Assembly: GCA_012295275.1 (NCBI GenBank)
Contig: CM022669.1
Coordinates: 13,697,672-13,752,671, forward strand
Length of the DNA stretch: 55,000 bases
Direction of reading: 5' to 3'
From: Chrysomallon squamiferum
Lineage: Eukaryota; Mollusca; Gastropoda; Neomphalida; Peltospiridae
Every line of letters begins with the position of its first letter. The first letter of the stretch is position 1. Below, one piece after another: positions 13,100 to 25,579 of the stretch. The notes beneath the pieces were generated by a model, which made no database searches, had not been told where the DNA came from, and was given only the letters and a program-made list of their open reading frames with translations. Position numbers and translations under genes: made by a program.

Positions 13100-13151
13100 C
13101 ATTCTGTTTTATTTTTCAGTGTGTCCAAATGAAATAACCAATGCAACATGA
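12077..13151 (+). pseudogene. Integrin beta-like stalk fragment (EGF-like + beta-tail)
   Basis: Three exon-like pieces. Piece 1 (about 12,077-12,198) encodes a cysteine-rich EGF-type stretch with CRCNGG, CGVCSCNPDKNCGCG and EPC, ending at a good GTAAGT donor. Piece 2 (12,833-12,943) encodes CVGSDRDGCVYEFTYFY, much like the beta-tail domain that precedes the membrane in integrin beta chains. Piece 3 (13,120-13,151) adds CPNEI and stops at TGA. Pieces 2 and 3 join in phase (C|TG). Piece 1 ends in phase 2 while piece 2 needs phase 1, so a direct join runs into a stop. The head domains, earlier EGF repeats, transmembrane helix and cytoplasmic tail are all missing. It is most likely a relic of an integrin beta duplicate. 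An unseen exon or a secreted short form is less likely. Confidence 0.55.
12229..12700. repeat. (GAC/GAT)n, (AGT)n and A-rich simple repeats
   Basis: GAC/GAT repeats (12,229-12,288), AGT-type repeats (about 12,400-12,490) and AAT/A runs (12,600-12,668) fill the gap between the first two integrin-like pieces. Confidence 0.85.
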
Positions 13152-13159
13152 CAGAAATA

Positions 13160-13614
13160 TTTCCCTTATAAAGAACAGTTAAAGAAATTACTGAGTTTCT
13201 TCTATACTCGAACTGTTCATCGTTATTAAAATAAATTACAAAATGCGGCTGAATATGTCGATTCTCTTTGAAATATTTTTCACGAACCGGAATGAGAGCG
13301 TAAATACTGTTCGATGTATGTGAGTTACTATAACTTCAGAAGGAATATAACTTCTAAAAATACTACAACAAAAGAGTGATACGAGAAAATAAATAATTCT
13401 AAACGAGTTATGGGCCCTGGAAATGAAAAGGAAACGTTTGAAGTCGCAAGACGATGACCCTGTATTTACATTTAAGTGCTACATACACACTGTGTCTGGT
13501 TTACACAACACTATATTGACATTTCGCGCATGCGTGTTCTTTACAGTACTTTTTTTTATATTACATAAAGTCGACGGTCATGTTACGTAATTACAGTCAA
13601 TGGTCATCTTGAAT
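13160..13614. other. Spacer; no gene seen
   Basis: Ordinary AT-rich sequence after the integrin-like stop codon and before the first base matching the U3 block. Nothing coding or repetitive was recognised. Confidence 0.5.
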
Positions 13615-14092
13615 CCATAAACAAAACATAAACATAAACTCATGGTAATTATTATGAAATAATGCAAAATGTCATGTACCTGCTGTCTTATAAAATTGGA
13701 TACACCATACTTTATTTGATTTTAATGGTCAGGGTTCATAATATGTTATGCAAATGATCACGGTTCACTCCGTAACACACTATCACACGCGGCAGACAGA
13801 ATCACATGAATAGACTGCTATAAAGACGTATATTAAATGAGATATCGAAAGTTGACCCATATCACTGAGTACACCCTGAACGGATTGGGTACGCTGTGTA
13901 TCAGATCTGTAGACTGACAAGGTACGTTCTGTATCACATAAATGATCACTGATTATTTTATGCCTTATAAATGATATACGTCTTCTCAGTTAAGATAACT
14001 ATACTGCAACAAACAACATGGTGGATCTTAGACAATTATTATTTAAGCATAAATGCGATGTATATAATATATAATACATAAAAGGTTTTGCT

Positions 14093-14093
<1 letters not shown>

Positions 14094-14155
<62 letters not shown>
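14094..14155. repeat. (GA)n microsatellite
   Basis: Pure GA run of about 62 bp, absent at the equivalent place in the U3 block (near 25,437), where CA repeats stand instead. It is followed by a pyrimidine-rich (TCTC/TTTC) block to about 14,400. Confidence 0.95.
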
Positions 14156-14158
<3 letters not shown>

Positions 14159-14399
14159 TAAAATAAATATATTTCTGTTAATCATGTTCTCTTTTTTCTT
14201 CTTTTCTCTCTCTTTCATTCAAATTATCGTTTCTTCTTTCCCTCTTTCTCTTTCTGTGTTTTTCTCTCTCTCTTTCATTCAAGTTGAGTTTTCTTCTTTC
14301 TCTCCTTCTTAATGAATTTGCCTTTTCATTTTCTTCTTCCTTCTCTCTCCCTTCAAAAAAGCTGTCGTTTCTTCACGCATTCTCTTTGTGTATGTCTGT

Positions 14400-16950
14400 C
14401 TGTTTACATGTTATTCAGTCTATATATATTTTTGTTGTTGTTGTTGTTGTTACGATCATTCTCACCAGTCTTCTGTGACAGTCTTGAAAACAATTTGAGC
14501 TTCTATAATGTATTACAAACAAAAGGCATACTAATAAAATTATGTGATTTTTGTTGAATTATTTACATCTGTAATGATTTGTCTTACTTCTTAGTATTCA
14601 ACAGTATCCAATAAAGATATGTAATAACTTTAGTTATTGATGCCTTTCGTCAAAGAAAAATAATCAATTCCATAACCATTTTGTGACTTTTGTACGAAAA
14701 TATCCTTTGAACTTTGTCATCCATTTGAAAATTGGGTGTAATTTGATTGTACACACCTGCTTGACGATATAATTTGAATACACGAGAATGTATGTTTGTA
14801 ATAACGCTGTACAAACAGACTCCATTATAAAACTAATGATCTGAAACGCGTTTTATGAAGAATTAATTCATGTAGTGATATGTCAAAAACATTTTGTTCT
14901 TAATGTCTGTGGTATTAAAATGTTGAGAATTGTCCCGGGAAAACTTTCTTTCTTCGTTTTTTTTTCTAATCTGACGAAAAAGCTTTTATGAAAACATATT
15001 CAATTATTCACCCAAACATACTGAAATGTAGGCCACAAACAAACTAATGTTAAAACTCGTACTGATTAAAAGTTGAAACACAGTAATCACAATAGTATTT
15101 AAGAGTATTTGTTGTTATGAGGGAGGGTAAAAACGAAACCATGTGCAATTTCCGACGCGTAAGAAGGTACGTGCATGAACCAGAATTATTCTTAAAAAGA
15201 ATATATAATAATAATTCGCACGCTTTCATCAATACAAAAAGAGTGCATTGGAAAGAGAAAATGTTGCTCTTTGTTTTAGTATACACTGGATGCTCCTTAA
15301 ACAAAATATTTTTCTGGTTCGAAAACGCTGACTAACACCCAGGTAATGACGTGCTCATGTCAGAGGAACAAATCTTGTCGTAACATCCGCGTTGTTCTGA
15401 ACCACATCACCTGTTCTCTATTATCGTTATCTTAAAATCTCATTAACACTGACCACAACATCATCATCATCATCAAGGAGAAAAGCAACAATTTGAAATA
15501 TTAAACAAATTTTTTTTTAAATGAATACCGATGATTTAATATTTCAGGTGTACTCGCAGTTAGTGATGCCATTATACTCGGATTGTGTTTTTTGTTTTAT
15601 TTTTTTATTATTATTATTTTTACCTGAATTAGTTTTTATCCTTTTTCTTGGGACTAATCGATGATTTATTGAAAACACTCGCTACAATTCTGTTAACGGT
15701 CGATTTAAAAAAAAATATTCGTAAATTATTTTATTTACAATACCTAGAGAGAAACAGACTGAAATGTCAGTAATTCTAATGGGTTTTTAAAACTTTATTT
15801 TTTATTTACCACTTATTTATTACTTACTTCCTTACTAATTTGATCGAGTCATTTCATATGTGTCCTGAGCATATTATTTTGCATAATAATAATAATCATA
15901 ATATCAATTATACTCTCTTCGTTTATAACAAAGAATCCCCCATACTCCATTGGTTGCTCATGTTTAGGTTGGTTTCCTTTCACAACGAAAACACAAACAC
16001 GCATTACGCAATTCTGTTGGCACAAGGTAAGTTGTCATTTTTACAGTTTATTAGAGTTTATTTTTAATACAGAATTTAACACATAATGAAAGTAATGTTG
16101 TTGTTAATTCTGAAGATATCTCTAATATCTCTAATAATGACTAACCATCTTTGATTATACTGTAGTATTTTAAAATTATTCTTAGTAACAAACTAAGTTG
16201 TGCAAACAGTATTAAATTATACGAGATCAGAAATCTGTAAATTAATAGTGTTATTTGTATGTGTGTGTATCTATGTATATGTGTGTCTTTCTGGATATAT
16301 ATATATACATATACATACATACATATATATACATATACTATGTATATATATGTGTGTGTGTGTATATGTATGTATGTATGTATGTATGTAGCTATGTATG
16401 CGTAGGAAGAAGAAGATAATAAACTGAACACACATACAATTAAAAAACAAAACAAACAACGACAAATATAATTTTTAAAAAAATTTTTTTTTTTTTTTTT
16501 TTAAATTTGAACTATTATCCGGGATTATTTGGTGACTTTCAGCACGTGCAAATGTACCAGGTAAACACATTAATCACAATAATATTAATGTTTTTTTTTT
16601 TTTTTTTTTTCTTCTTTTTTTGAGGGAGGTTAGAAAGGAAACCATGTATATTTTCTGACGTGTAGTAAGGCACCTAACACTCTGTATGTGTATGAAGCAG
16701 AATGATTCTTAAAAAAAAAGAAATAATAATAATAGTTTGTATGCTTTCGTCAATACGAAATATTGCACTGAAAAGAGGAATTGTTGCTGGTTATTTTTGT
16801 ATGCATTGCATGCTCCTTTGAACAAAAGCTTTTCTGGGCTGACACAGGCTTTGCGGGCACCTTAGCAGTGTAAACGACGTTAAAATTATTATCATGGCCG
16901 TTACTAGCCTCTTTTTGAAATGAGATAAAAACACTTAATCGCCGAGCAGA
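14400..16950. other. Upstream part of U2 block; no gene seen
   Basis: Sequence duplicated at about 25.9-29.0 kb. It includes a TA/CATA tract (about 16,290-16,400), poly-T runs near 16,475-16,610, and a roughly 250-bp segment present twice within the block (near 15,050-15,330 and 16,570-16,900). Short open frames such as 15,117-15,335 are not kept in the duplicate copies. Confidence 0.6.
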
Positions 16951-16979
16951 GCGGGTCAAGAACAATTTGGGGGAGGGGT

Positions 16980-17156
16980 CTAAGGTAGACTTCGAACGGT
17001 AACCGTAAACATAAAGGAATTCATTCAGTCCATATCATTTCTATCGGAATGGAGATTTATATTTAAAAAAAATAATACTAAAATAAAAAAATCCAGAAAA
17101 TTAATCAGTTTCGGTATGAGGCATTTGCCTCACTTGCCTCAATGTAGAGTTACGAC

Positions 17157-17204
<48 letters not shown>

Positions 17205-17320
17205 GGGCTGAAAGTATTAAATCCGGCTACTTTGGGACCTGGTGCAATTTCAGTTCTTTCCAGTTTGCGTACATTCGCCAGTGTGCATGTGTGAACATAT
17301 TACTAGAGAATGAGTCAATT
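16980..17320 (+). mobile_element. MITE-like non-autonomous element with internal (ATT)n, copy 1
   Basis: A repeated unit with ordered parts: GGTCTAAGGTAGACTTCGAA, TTCATTCAGTCCATATCATT, ATGAGGCATTTGCCTCACTT, an ATT tract (17,156-17,203), a segment with AAATCCGGCTACTTTGG, and an end reading GCGTACATTCGCCAGTG. Copies stand at 17,320-17,690, about 29,085-29,600, 38,250-38,600, 39,055-39,370 and 49,335-49,730. The CAGTGGCGTA-type end and the TGCCTC palindrome resemble termini of DNA-transposon derivatives. There is no transposase, and the family name is unknown to me. Confidence 0.5.
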
Positions 17321-17520
17321 TTTGGCGAGGGTCTGAAGTCCGCCTAACGTAGATTTTAAACGGCAACTACAGACATAAACGAATTCATTCAGTCCATATC
17401 ATTTCTATCGGAATGGAGATTTACATTAAAAAAAAATAATAATAAAATAAAAAATCAAGAAAAAATCATCAATTTCGTTATGAGGCATTTGCCTCACTTG
17501 CCTCAATGTAGTTACGACCA

Positions 17521-17587
<67 letters not shown>

Positions 17588-17690
17588 GGGCTGAAAGTAT
17601 TAAATCCGGCTACTTTGGGACCGTACGTGCGCCAGTGTTCATGTGTGAACATATTACTATAGAATGAGTCAATTTTTTTGTTGTAGAATA
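17320..17690 (+). mobile_element. MITE-like element, copy 2
   Basis: Second tandem copy with the same part order and a longer ATT tract (17,523-17,587). It ends at the CGTGCGCCAGTG-like terminus, followed by the shared GAACATATTACTATAGAATG flank. The tandem arrangement suggests duplication with the block rather than separate insertion. Confidence 0.5.
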
Positions 17691-17699
17691 TTTCTAATA

Positions 17700-18533
17700 A
17701 TTTTAATAAGAGTTGCTAACATTATGGTTAAATACCGTGACAACTCCATTCGAAGTCATTAATTATATGTTGTTGACTCGTTAATTAAATGTAGGAAATA
17801 AATTAATTTTGAGTTAACGCACATTATTTGAAAAAATGGAATTTCATATTCAAGATCATAAAGAAGGGTATAAACGTGGATGATTAGCTCTGGAAAGAGG
17901 GAAAAAGAAAAAAAATACAAACGATCTCATGATATGGAAGAAAAAACGAGCAGGAAACACAGTGGGGGAATAAAAGATAAAAATGCTGACTAACACCCAG
18001 AGGGACTCATCTTGTCGGGACATGTGCGTTTTTCTCTGTTATTGTGATCTTAGAATTTTACTAAGAATAACCACAACATCAACCTCATCATCATCATCAA
18101 GAACAACTGCAACAGTTTAAAATATTAAAAATGTATTTTTTTAAAATCAATACAGATGATTTAATATTTCAGGTGTATTCGCTGTTAGTGATGTCATTAT
18201 ACTCGGATTGTGTTTTCTGTTTGACTTTTTTTATTTTATTATTATTTTTACCTAAATTAGTCTTGGTCGTTTTTCTTGGGACTAATCGATGATTTATTGA
18301 AAACACTCGCTGCAATGTTTTTAATGATCGATTTAAAAAAAAAAAAGTCGTAAAATTATTTTATTTACAATACCTAGAGACAAACAGACTGAAATGTCAG
18401 TAATTCTAATGGGTTTTTTAAATTTTATTTTTTATTTACCACTTATTTATTACTTACTTTCTTACTAATTTGATTGTGTCATAACATATGTGTCCTCATC
18501 TTATTATTTTGAATAATACTACTACTAATAATA

Positions 18534-18575
<42 letters not shown>

Positions 18576-19340
18576 GCAATTATTCTCTCTTCCTTTCTAA
18601 CGTAAGAGTTCTCCATTGGTTGCTCTTGTTTAGGTTGGTTTCCTTTGACAACGAAAACACAAACACGCTTTACACAGTTCTGTTAGCACAAGGTTAATGT
18701 ATTTTTTCTTACTAATTTGACTTCCTCATTTCATATGTGTCCTGACCATATTATTTTGCATAATCATAATAATAGCAGTTATTCTCTCTTTCTTTGTAAC
18801 GAAAGCGTACCCCATTGGTTGCTCATGTTTAGGTTGGTTTCCTTTGACAACGAAAACACAAACATGCATTACACAATTCTCTTCGCACAAGGTAAGTTGT
18901 TATCATTACAGTTTGTTTAATTATATATATATAACTAACTATATGTCAAACTAGTCATTTTGCTTAATCGAATGTATGTATGTAGGAAGAAAAAGACAAT
19001 AAACACAAAAATCTTCATACAATTAAAAAACTGAACAAACAAACAAATACATTTTTAAAAAAGAAGAACAAAAAAATCTCTACACTGAATTTATAGGTGT
19101 CCATGCACACGAATATTTTATAATACACAACTTAGTTTTGTAAACTGCGTCAACGGTAAAGTTCAAAGCCTAACGAACTGAAAATTTCATTTGGAGTCAC
19201 GCTACAGCGTTTGACAGTGAGTATTTCAGAATTGAAGAAACGAAAACAGTTCGTGTTTCACCAGAAATATTAGAACTTAAGAAACATAAATTAAATCATC
19301 ATATTGTTTTGTTTCAGAAGTAATACTGCAGTAATACCCA
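17700..19340. other. Upstream flank of claudin-like copy U2; no gene seen
   Basis: Duplicated sequence partly matching 15.36-16.03 kb and 29.6-30.06 kb. A segment containing TCATATGTGTCCTGA is present three times (15,850, 18,480, 18,720). An AAT tract lies at 18,528-18,574. Short frames over these are not conserved. Confidence 0.55.
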
Positions 19341-19347
19341 GAGCACA

Positions 19348-20623
<1,276 letters not shown>

Positions 20624-20628
20624 CTCGC

Positions 20629-21053
20629 TTATATTGTTTCTAATATATAAATGTAATCTGCCGAAAGAATTTTAGAAATATTTTACTGTATTTTAAACTT
20701 TGTGGTCAAATTATTTTAGCCGATATTAAAATTGGTTATATTGTTTCTAATATATAAATGTAATCTGTCGAAGGAATTTTAGAAATATTTTACTGTATTT
20801 TTAACTTTGTGGTCAAATTATTTTAGCCGATATTAATTTGGTTATATTGTTTCTAATATATAAATGTAATCTGTCGAAGGAATTTTAGAAATATTTTACT
20901 GTATTTTTAACTTTGTGGTCAAATTATTTTAGCCGATATTAATTTGGTTATATTGTTTCTAATATATAAATGTAATCTGTCGAAGGAATTTTAGAAATAT
21001 TTTACTGTATTTTTAACTTTGTGGTCAAATTATTTTAGCCGTTATTAGCCTGG
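20629..21053 (+). repeat. Minisatellite, four units of about 106 bp
   Basis: Units start at 20,629, 20,736, 20,842 and 20,948, each opening TTATATTGTTTC and containing TTTGTGGTCAAATTATTTTA. Units 2-4 are nearly identical; unit 1 differs slightly. The array starts 6 bases after the U2 stop codon, so the first unit is probably the original 3' UTR. A three-unit, more diverged version follows U3. Confidence 0.9.
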
Positions 21054-21189
21054 TTTGGAAAACGCATCATACACAAACACACGCACACACGCACACACAC
21101 ACACGGATACAATAATTTGTTAAGGTGCAGGGTAATCAAAAAGACATTGTGTTATACGTACTTTTAAATAACAACATCAACAACAACAA

Positions 21190-21508
21190 CATCGTGTCAA
21201 CGTCACTGAAATAAAACATAAATAAAATAAATAAATAAATGAACTAAAATGGCAGTTTAAAATATGTCTGCGAATAACCTGCAAATTAATTAATTTGTTG
21301 AAAAAAAAAAAAAAAAACTACTATAATTTTGGTATTGGGCTCTTTTGTGTATTACAACTAACGATCATTTACTATGTATTAACTTTTAAAACTATAACAA
21401 TAAAGTTTTAAAGTGATTTCAGTTGTTTTTCATATACAAACAGAGAAAAATACATATGAATGTATATATACTATTATGTGTGTGTATGTATATTTGACAT
21501 AAAGATTA

Positions 21509-21543
<35 letters not shown>

Positions 21544-21650
21544 GAAAGTAAACAAAGAAAGACAACAGCTCATCTTATGTGTTTAGCACTTTCACTTCTA
21601 GAAAATTCATTATTATTTTCTTTATAGCAGCAACATATTTTTATGATGCA
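21190..21650. other. 3' flank of U2 with short repeats
   Basis: Poly-A near 21,300 and an (AAAT)n tract at 21,508-21,543. Matches about 32,200-32,640 and 43,200-43,630. No gene seen. Confidence 0.6.
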
Positions 21651-21654
21651 TGTT

Positions 21655-21770
21655 GACATAAACAGGAAAGCACATACCACAGACTTTAATAAACAAGAGA
21701 CGCTGGCTGAACTACCCAGTAACTGTGTCAACGAAGAATACACGTGTCCAGTAAATGACGTCTTTAAGCA
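21655..21770 (-). mobile_element. SINE-like fragment R1, copy in U2
   Basis: Read on the plus strand it contains AGGAAAGCACATACCACAGA and a GCTGGCTGAAC core. This resembles the distal part of the dispersed mollusc repeat seen better at 24,655. Copies stand at 32,680, 43,665 (same strand) and 50,640, 23,940 (opposite). Confidence 0.5.
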
Positions 21771-21835
21771 AAAATAAAAATATTAAAAAAGATTTAGTTG
21801 CTATACAGAGATATTTACTTCCAAAAAATAAAAGA

Positions 21836-21959
21836 TTTACAATATCTAAGGGGACTTAACTCTTGTTGGATTAATATGCAACGAATTAGGATACCATTCG
21901 GTGACGTGCAAATGATTTTAATTATTATTATTATTGCTGCTATTGTTATAATAATATTG

Positions 21960-22018
<59 letters not shown>

Positions 22019-22221
22019 TTTACTTGACAACATCGTTATTGATCGCCCAGATATTTATCTGCATAACTCTAAAATAATAATAAAAATAAAATAAAGAAAT
22101 AAATAATTATATAAATAAACTCTTGTATTATTAATATGCAACGAATTAGGATACCATTCGGTGACGTGCATATTTTAATTATTATCATTATTGTTATTGT
22201 TATGTTATTGTTATTATTATT

Positions 22222-22257
<36 letters not shown>

Positions 22258-22400
22258 ATTATTATTAATAATATTATTATTATTATTATGATTATTATTA
22301 TTATTATAACCACTACTACTACAACAACAACAACTATAACTACTGTGATTATTATTATTATTATTACTTGACAACATCGTTATTGACCGCTCAGATATTT
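21836..22400 (+). repeat. R2 segment twice with (TTA)n/(GTT)n tracts
   Basis: R2 (GGGGACTTAACTCTTG and ACCATTCGGTGACGTGCA) at 21,836-21,912 and partly again at 22,118-22,172. Each is followed by triplet repeats (TTA 21,963-22,018; GTT/TTA about 22,200-22,300) and the common tail ACTTGACAACATCGTTATTG. The tandem copy is unique to the U2 block; U3 and U5 have one. Confidence 0.75.
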
Positions 22401-22479
22401 TTCTGCATAACTCTAAAAAAATAAAATAAATAACTAAATAATTATATAAATAAATTAATAAATTAATTAATAAATAGAT

Positions 22480-23581
22480 AAATAAATAAATAAAATTAAA
22501 AAAAATCCCCCGAACATGAACATATTCGTTAGATGTATGATTATCATGAATGGATCAAATATTTTATTTCCATGGATAACATTTTCTTCATTCTTTAGAT
22601 ATTAAATATTACTGTCATCAAAATTAGAAGATTCAGAAACCACTTCTTCTTTTTGGTGTTTTAATTCTTAATGTTTTTCTCTTGATTTAACGTAAACTGC
22701 CAATACTGGCAGTGAACAGTTTTATCTCTTCACTTGAACCATGGCTCTGCTGCTGTATGATTATCTGTAATACAGTAACGATTTTATCAGTGCGTCTTCA
22801 AGTGGGATCAGCCAGTGGTAAAAAGATGATATAATTACTGAATGTAAAACAAAATAAGTCTCGAAGTATTTAAAAAGAATAATTAAAAATTAAGCACATT
22901 TAAGTCGGTTATGTAAAATGGAACTACTGATTTATGTTTTTCTTTGTTTTTTTCTATTATTGTTGTTATTATTTTATTTAATTATTTTTTTGATATTTTC
23001 TTCTTCTTCTTCTTCTTCTAACGAGAGACTGTAAAACTGTTAGGTGAAGGTTTTAATTTACGAATAAATAGTCCTGTTGTTTTCCTAAGCTGGAGATAGC
23101 TGTTTTAACACGTTCTGAAGTACCTCGGTACGTTTCCAACCAGCTCTCTTGTTTCAGTTTACTGTTAATTGTTTTACATCATTTTTATTTAAGTAATAAC
23201 AACTTTTATAAAAAAAAAAAAAAAAAATTAACAAATATAATAACTGTTTTATAATTGCTTAAATATTGAAATTTAAACACATTATTTGTTTATAATGGAA
23301 TGATTTCAATGGATTTTTATTACTGGCCCTGTTATCGAAAGGCAAGTGAGAATATACGCAATTAGAAACTGAAATTACACGTTTTTCTGAAGATCTGCTT
23401 TTATATATTTGCCTGTGTTATCTGACGAACACAGTTTTCCTTCTATTGGTATCCCGGAAATGTTTTTGGAAAAAGAAAAAAAACTTGTTTCAAAACCTCA
23501 TTTAATGGTGGATGTTTTATAAATAATTGATATATTTTCTTTAAAAACGGAATTAAAACTTTTACGAATAATAAATTTAAA

Positions 23582-23621
<40 letters not shown>

Positions 23622-23752
23622 TCCACTTCCCTCCCCTGTTACAGATAAAGACAATCAGGGACAACAAAAATATCAGACCTGCTTGATAAAACTGAAATTA
23701 CAGATAACAGCTTTCAAATAAACGAACACACAGAAGTAAACGAAAACCAATA
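22480..23752 (+). other. 3' flank of U2, duplicated sequence; no gene seen
   Basis: Well-preserved copy of 33,260-34,532 and 44,370-45,620, including a CTT tract (22,997-23,019) and an imperfect short CT tract (23,583-23,617). The strong likeness over 1.2 kb reflects recent duplication; I find no common reading frame. Confidence 0.6.
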
Positions 23753-23998
23753 CAGCAGCAACAAAACTAATAATACCAAAAACACATGCACATCACCGAA
23801 TGGTAACCTAATGCGTTACATATTAATTCCGAAAGAGTTTAGTCCCCTTAGATATTACAAATCTGTTATTTTTGGCAAGTAAAAACCTATATATAGCAAC
23901 TAAATCTGCTTTTTAATATTATTTTTTTTTTGCTTAGAAATGTTATTTCCAAAGACGTCATTTACTGGATACTTGTCCTCTTCTTTGACACACTTACT

Positions 23999-24241
23999 GG
24001 CAACTGGTCAAGCTCAGAGTTGGGTGGCAACTGGTCAAGCTCAGATTTGGGTGGCAACTGGTCAAGCTCAGAATTCGGTGGCAACTGGTCAAGCTCAGAG
24101 TTCGGTGGCAACTGGTCAAGCTCAGAGTTGGGCGGCAACTGGTCAAGCTCAGAGTTGGGCGGCAACTGGTCAAGCTCAGAGTTGGGTAGCAACTGGTCAA
24201 GCTCAGAGTTGGGCGGCAACTGGTCGGGCTCAGAAATGGCA
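23999..24241 (+). repeat. 27-bp minisatellite, nine units
   Basis: Nine back-to-back 27-bp units with consensus beginning GGCAACTGGTCAAGCTCAGA; the last is degenerate. It sits inside a SINE-like R1 fragment (23,940-23,998 matches 50,640-50,700), so it grew from that repeat. Because 27 is divisible by three and the unit has no stop in several frames, long open frames run through it in two plus and two minus frames. One plus frame (23,930-24,286) reads GNWSSSELG repeats with N-x-S glycosylation sites. I take these frames as chance until expression is shown. Confidence 0.9.
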
Positions 24242-24354
24242 GACAAGGCGGTGGCTGAAATGGATGATTGCTTGAGTTCTTTCTGAACTAAACAAACTTA
24301 ATGGCTGCACTCCCGAGCCTTGTGGTCTTTGGTGTAAGAATAACTCAACCACTA

Positions 24355-24448
24355 GATATATATTTGTATGTATGTATGTATGGATATATGTGTGTGAAAA
24401 TGTGTATGTATAGATATATGTATAGTATTATGTCTGTGTGTGTATGTA

Positions 24449-24524
<76 letters not shown>

Positions 24525-24545
24525 TCTATATGTATGTATGTATAA
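24355..24545. repeat. Compound (GTAT)n/(TA)n/(TG)n microsatellite
   Basis: GTAT, TA (about 24,459-24,483) and TG (about 24,484-24,514) tracts follow one another, ending in GTAT again. No coding content. Confidence 0.9.
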
Positions 24546-24654
24546 TGACACAATAATAATATAAATTTGTACGAAAGAATGCTTAGTGACATCTCGATAT
24601 ATTTTAATATTGTTAATTGTCAGTACAGCTTTTTCCTGTACAATGTAGGTACGA

Positions 24655-24835
24655 AAGAGGAAATCTACTTTCTCCACATGGGTTATTCATATTTGACTAG
24701 CAACAAGGAAATCCGCTTTCTCGACATAGGTTAATCATATTTGATTAGCAGCAAGGGATCTTTTATGTACATCTTGCCGTAGACAGTAACACATACCAAC
24801 CTCTTTGATAACCCAGTCACTGACAATGGCAAGAA
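24655..24835 (+). mobile_element. Degenerate mollusc-type SINE repeat
   Basis: Contains GATTAGCAGCAAGGGATCTT, then a segment like AGACAG-n-ACACATACCA and CTTTGATAACCCAGTCACTG. From memory this order matches a repeat widespread in mollusc genomes (GGAAAC-CGCT, ATTAGCAGCAAGGGATCTTTTAT, ACATACCAC, TTTGATATACCAGTC). The first third is duplicated (24,655 and 24,705). It is too diverged to be recently active. This is the main clue to the host group. Confidence 0.6.
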
Positions 24836-25002
24836 CGGGAAATTGTCAAACAGAAGCACTTTTGATTATCTATTCTTGATTCAGACATGCTGTCTAAATA
24901 CAGAATTAAACATTGTTACCAACGTGTGATATTAAGTTTTGCTTCACATCCACATTAAGTTTAACTTTAGTCCTGCGTTAAGTTTAACTTTAGTCCTACA
25001 TT
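24836..25002. other. Spacer between U2 and U3 blocks
   Basis: Short AT-rich sequence with a small tandem repeat containing TTAAGTTTAACTTTAGTCCT near 24,955-25,000. No gene seen. Confidence 0.5.
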
Positions 25003-25542
25003 AACATAAACATAAACACATGGTAATTATTATGAAATAATGCATAGATACACCTACTTTATTTGATTTTTAATGGTCAGGGTACATAATATGTTATGTA
25101 AATGAACATGGTTCACTCCGTATCACACTAACACACGCGGCAGACAGAGTCCAATGAATAGACTGCTATAAAGACGTATATTAAATGAGATATCGAACGT
25201 TGACCCATATCACTGAGTACACCCTGAACGGATTGGGTACGCTGTGTATCAGCTCTGTAGACTGACAAGGCACGTTCTGTATCACATAAATGATCACAGA
25301 ATATGTTATGCCTTATAAATGATATAGGTCTTGTCAGTTAAGATAACTATACTGCAACAAACAACATGATGGATCTTAGACAATTATTATTTAAGCATAA
25401 ATGCGATGCATCTATAACACATAAAAGGTTTTGCTGGAGACTATATCACACTGACATTCGCACGTAGACATGCAAGCACGCTTGCATTAACACACACACA
25501 AACACTCACAGACAGACACACCCAGACAGACAGCTCACTATG

Positions 25543-25576
<34 letters not shown>

Positions 25577-25579
25577 GTG

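Noticed and set aside
15117-15335. 72-codon plus-strand frame with mixed composition
   Set aside because: The duplicated copies near 16.6-16.9, 27.1-27.3 and 28.7-28.95 kb do not keep the frame.
23999-24241. Considered a CRISPR-like array because of regular 27-bp repeats
   Set aside because: There are no unique spacers; units abut directly, and the host is a eukaryote. It is a minisatellite.
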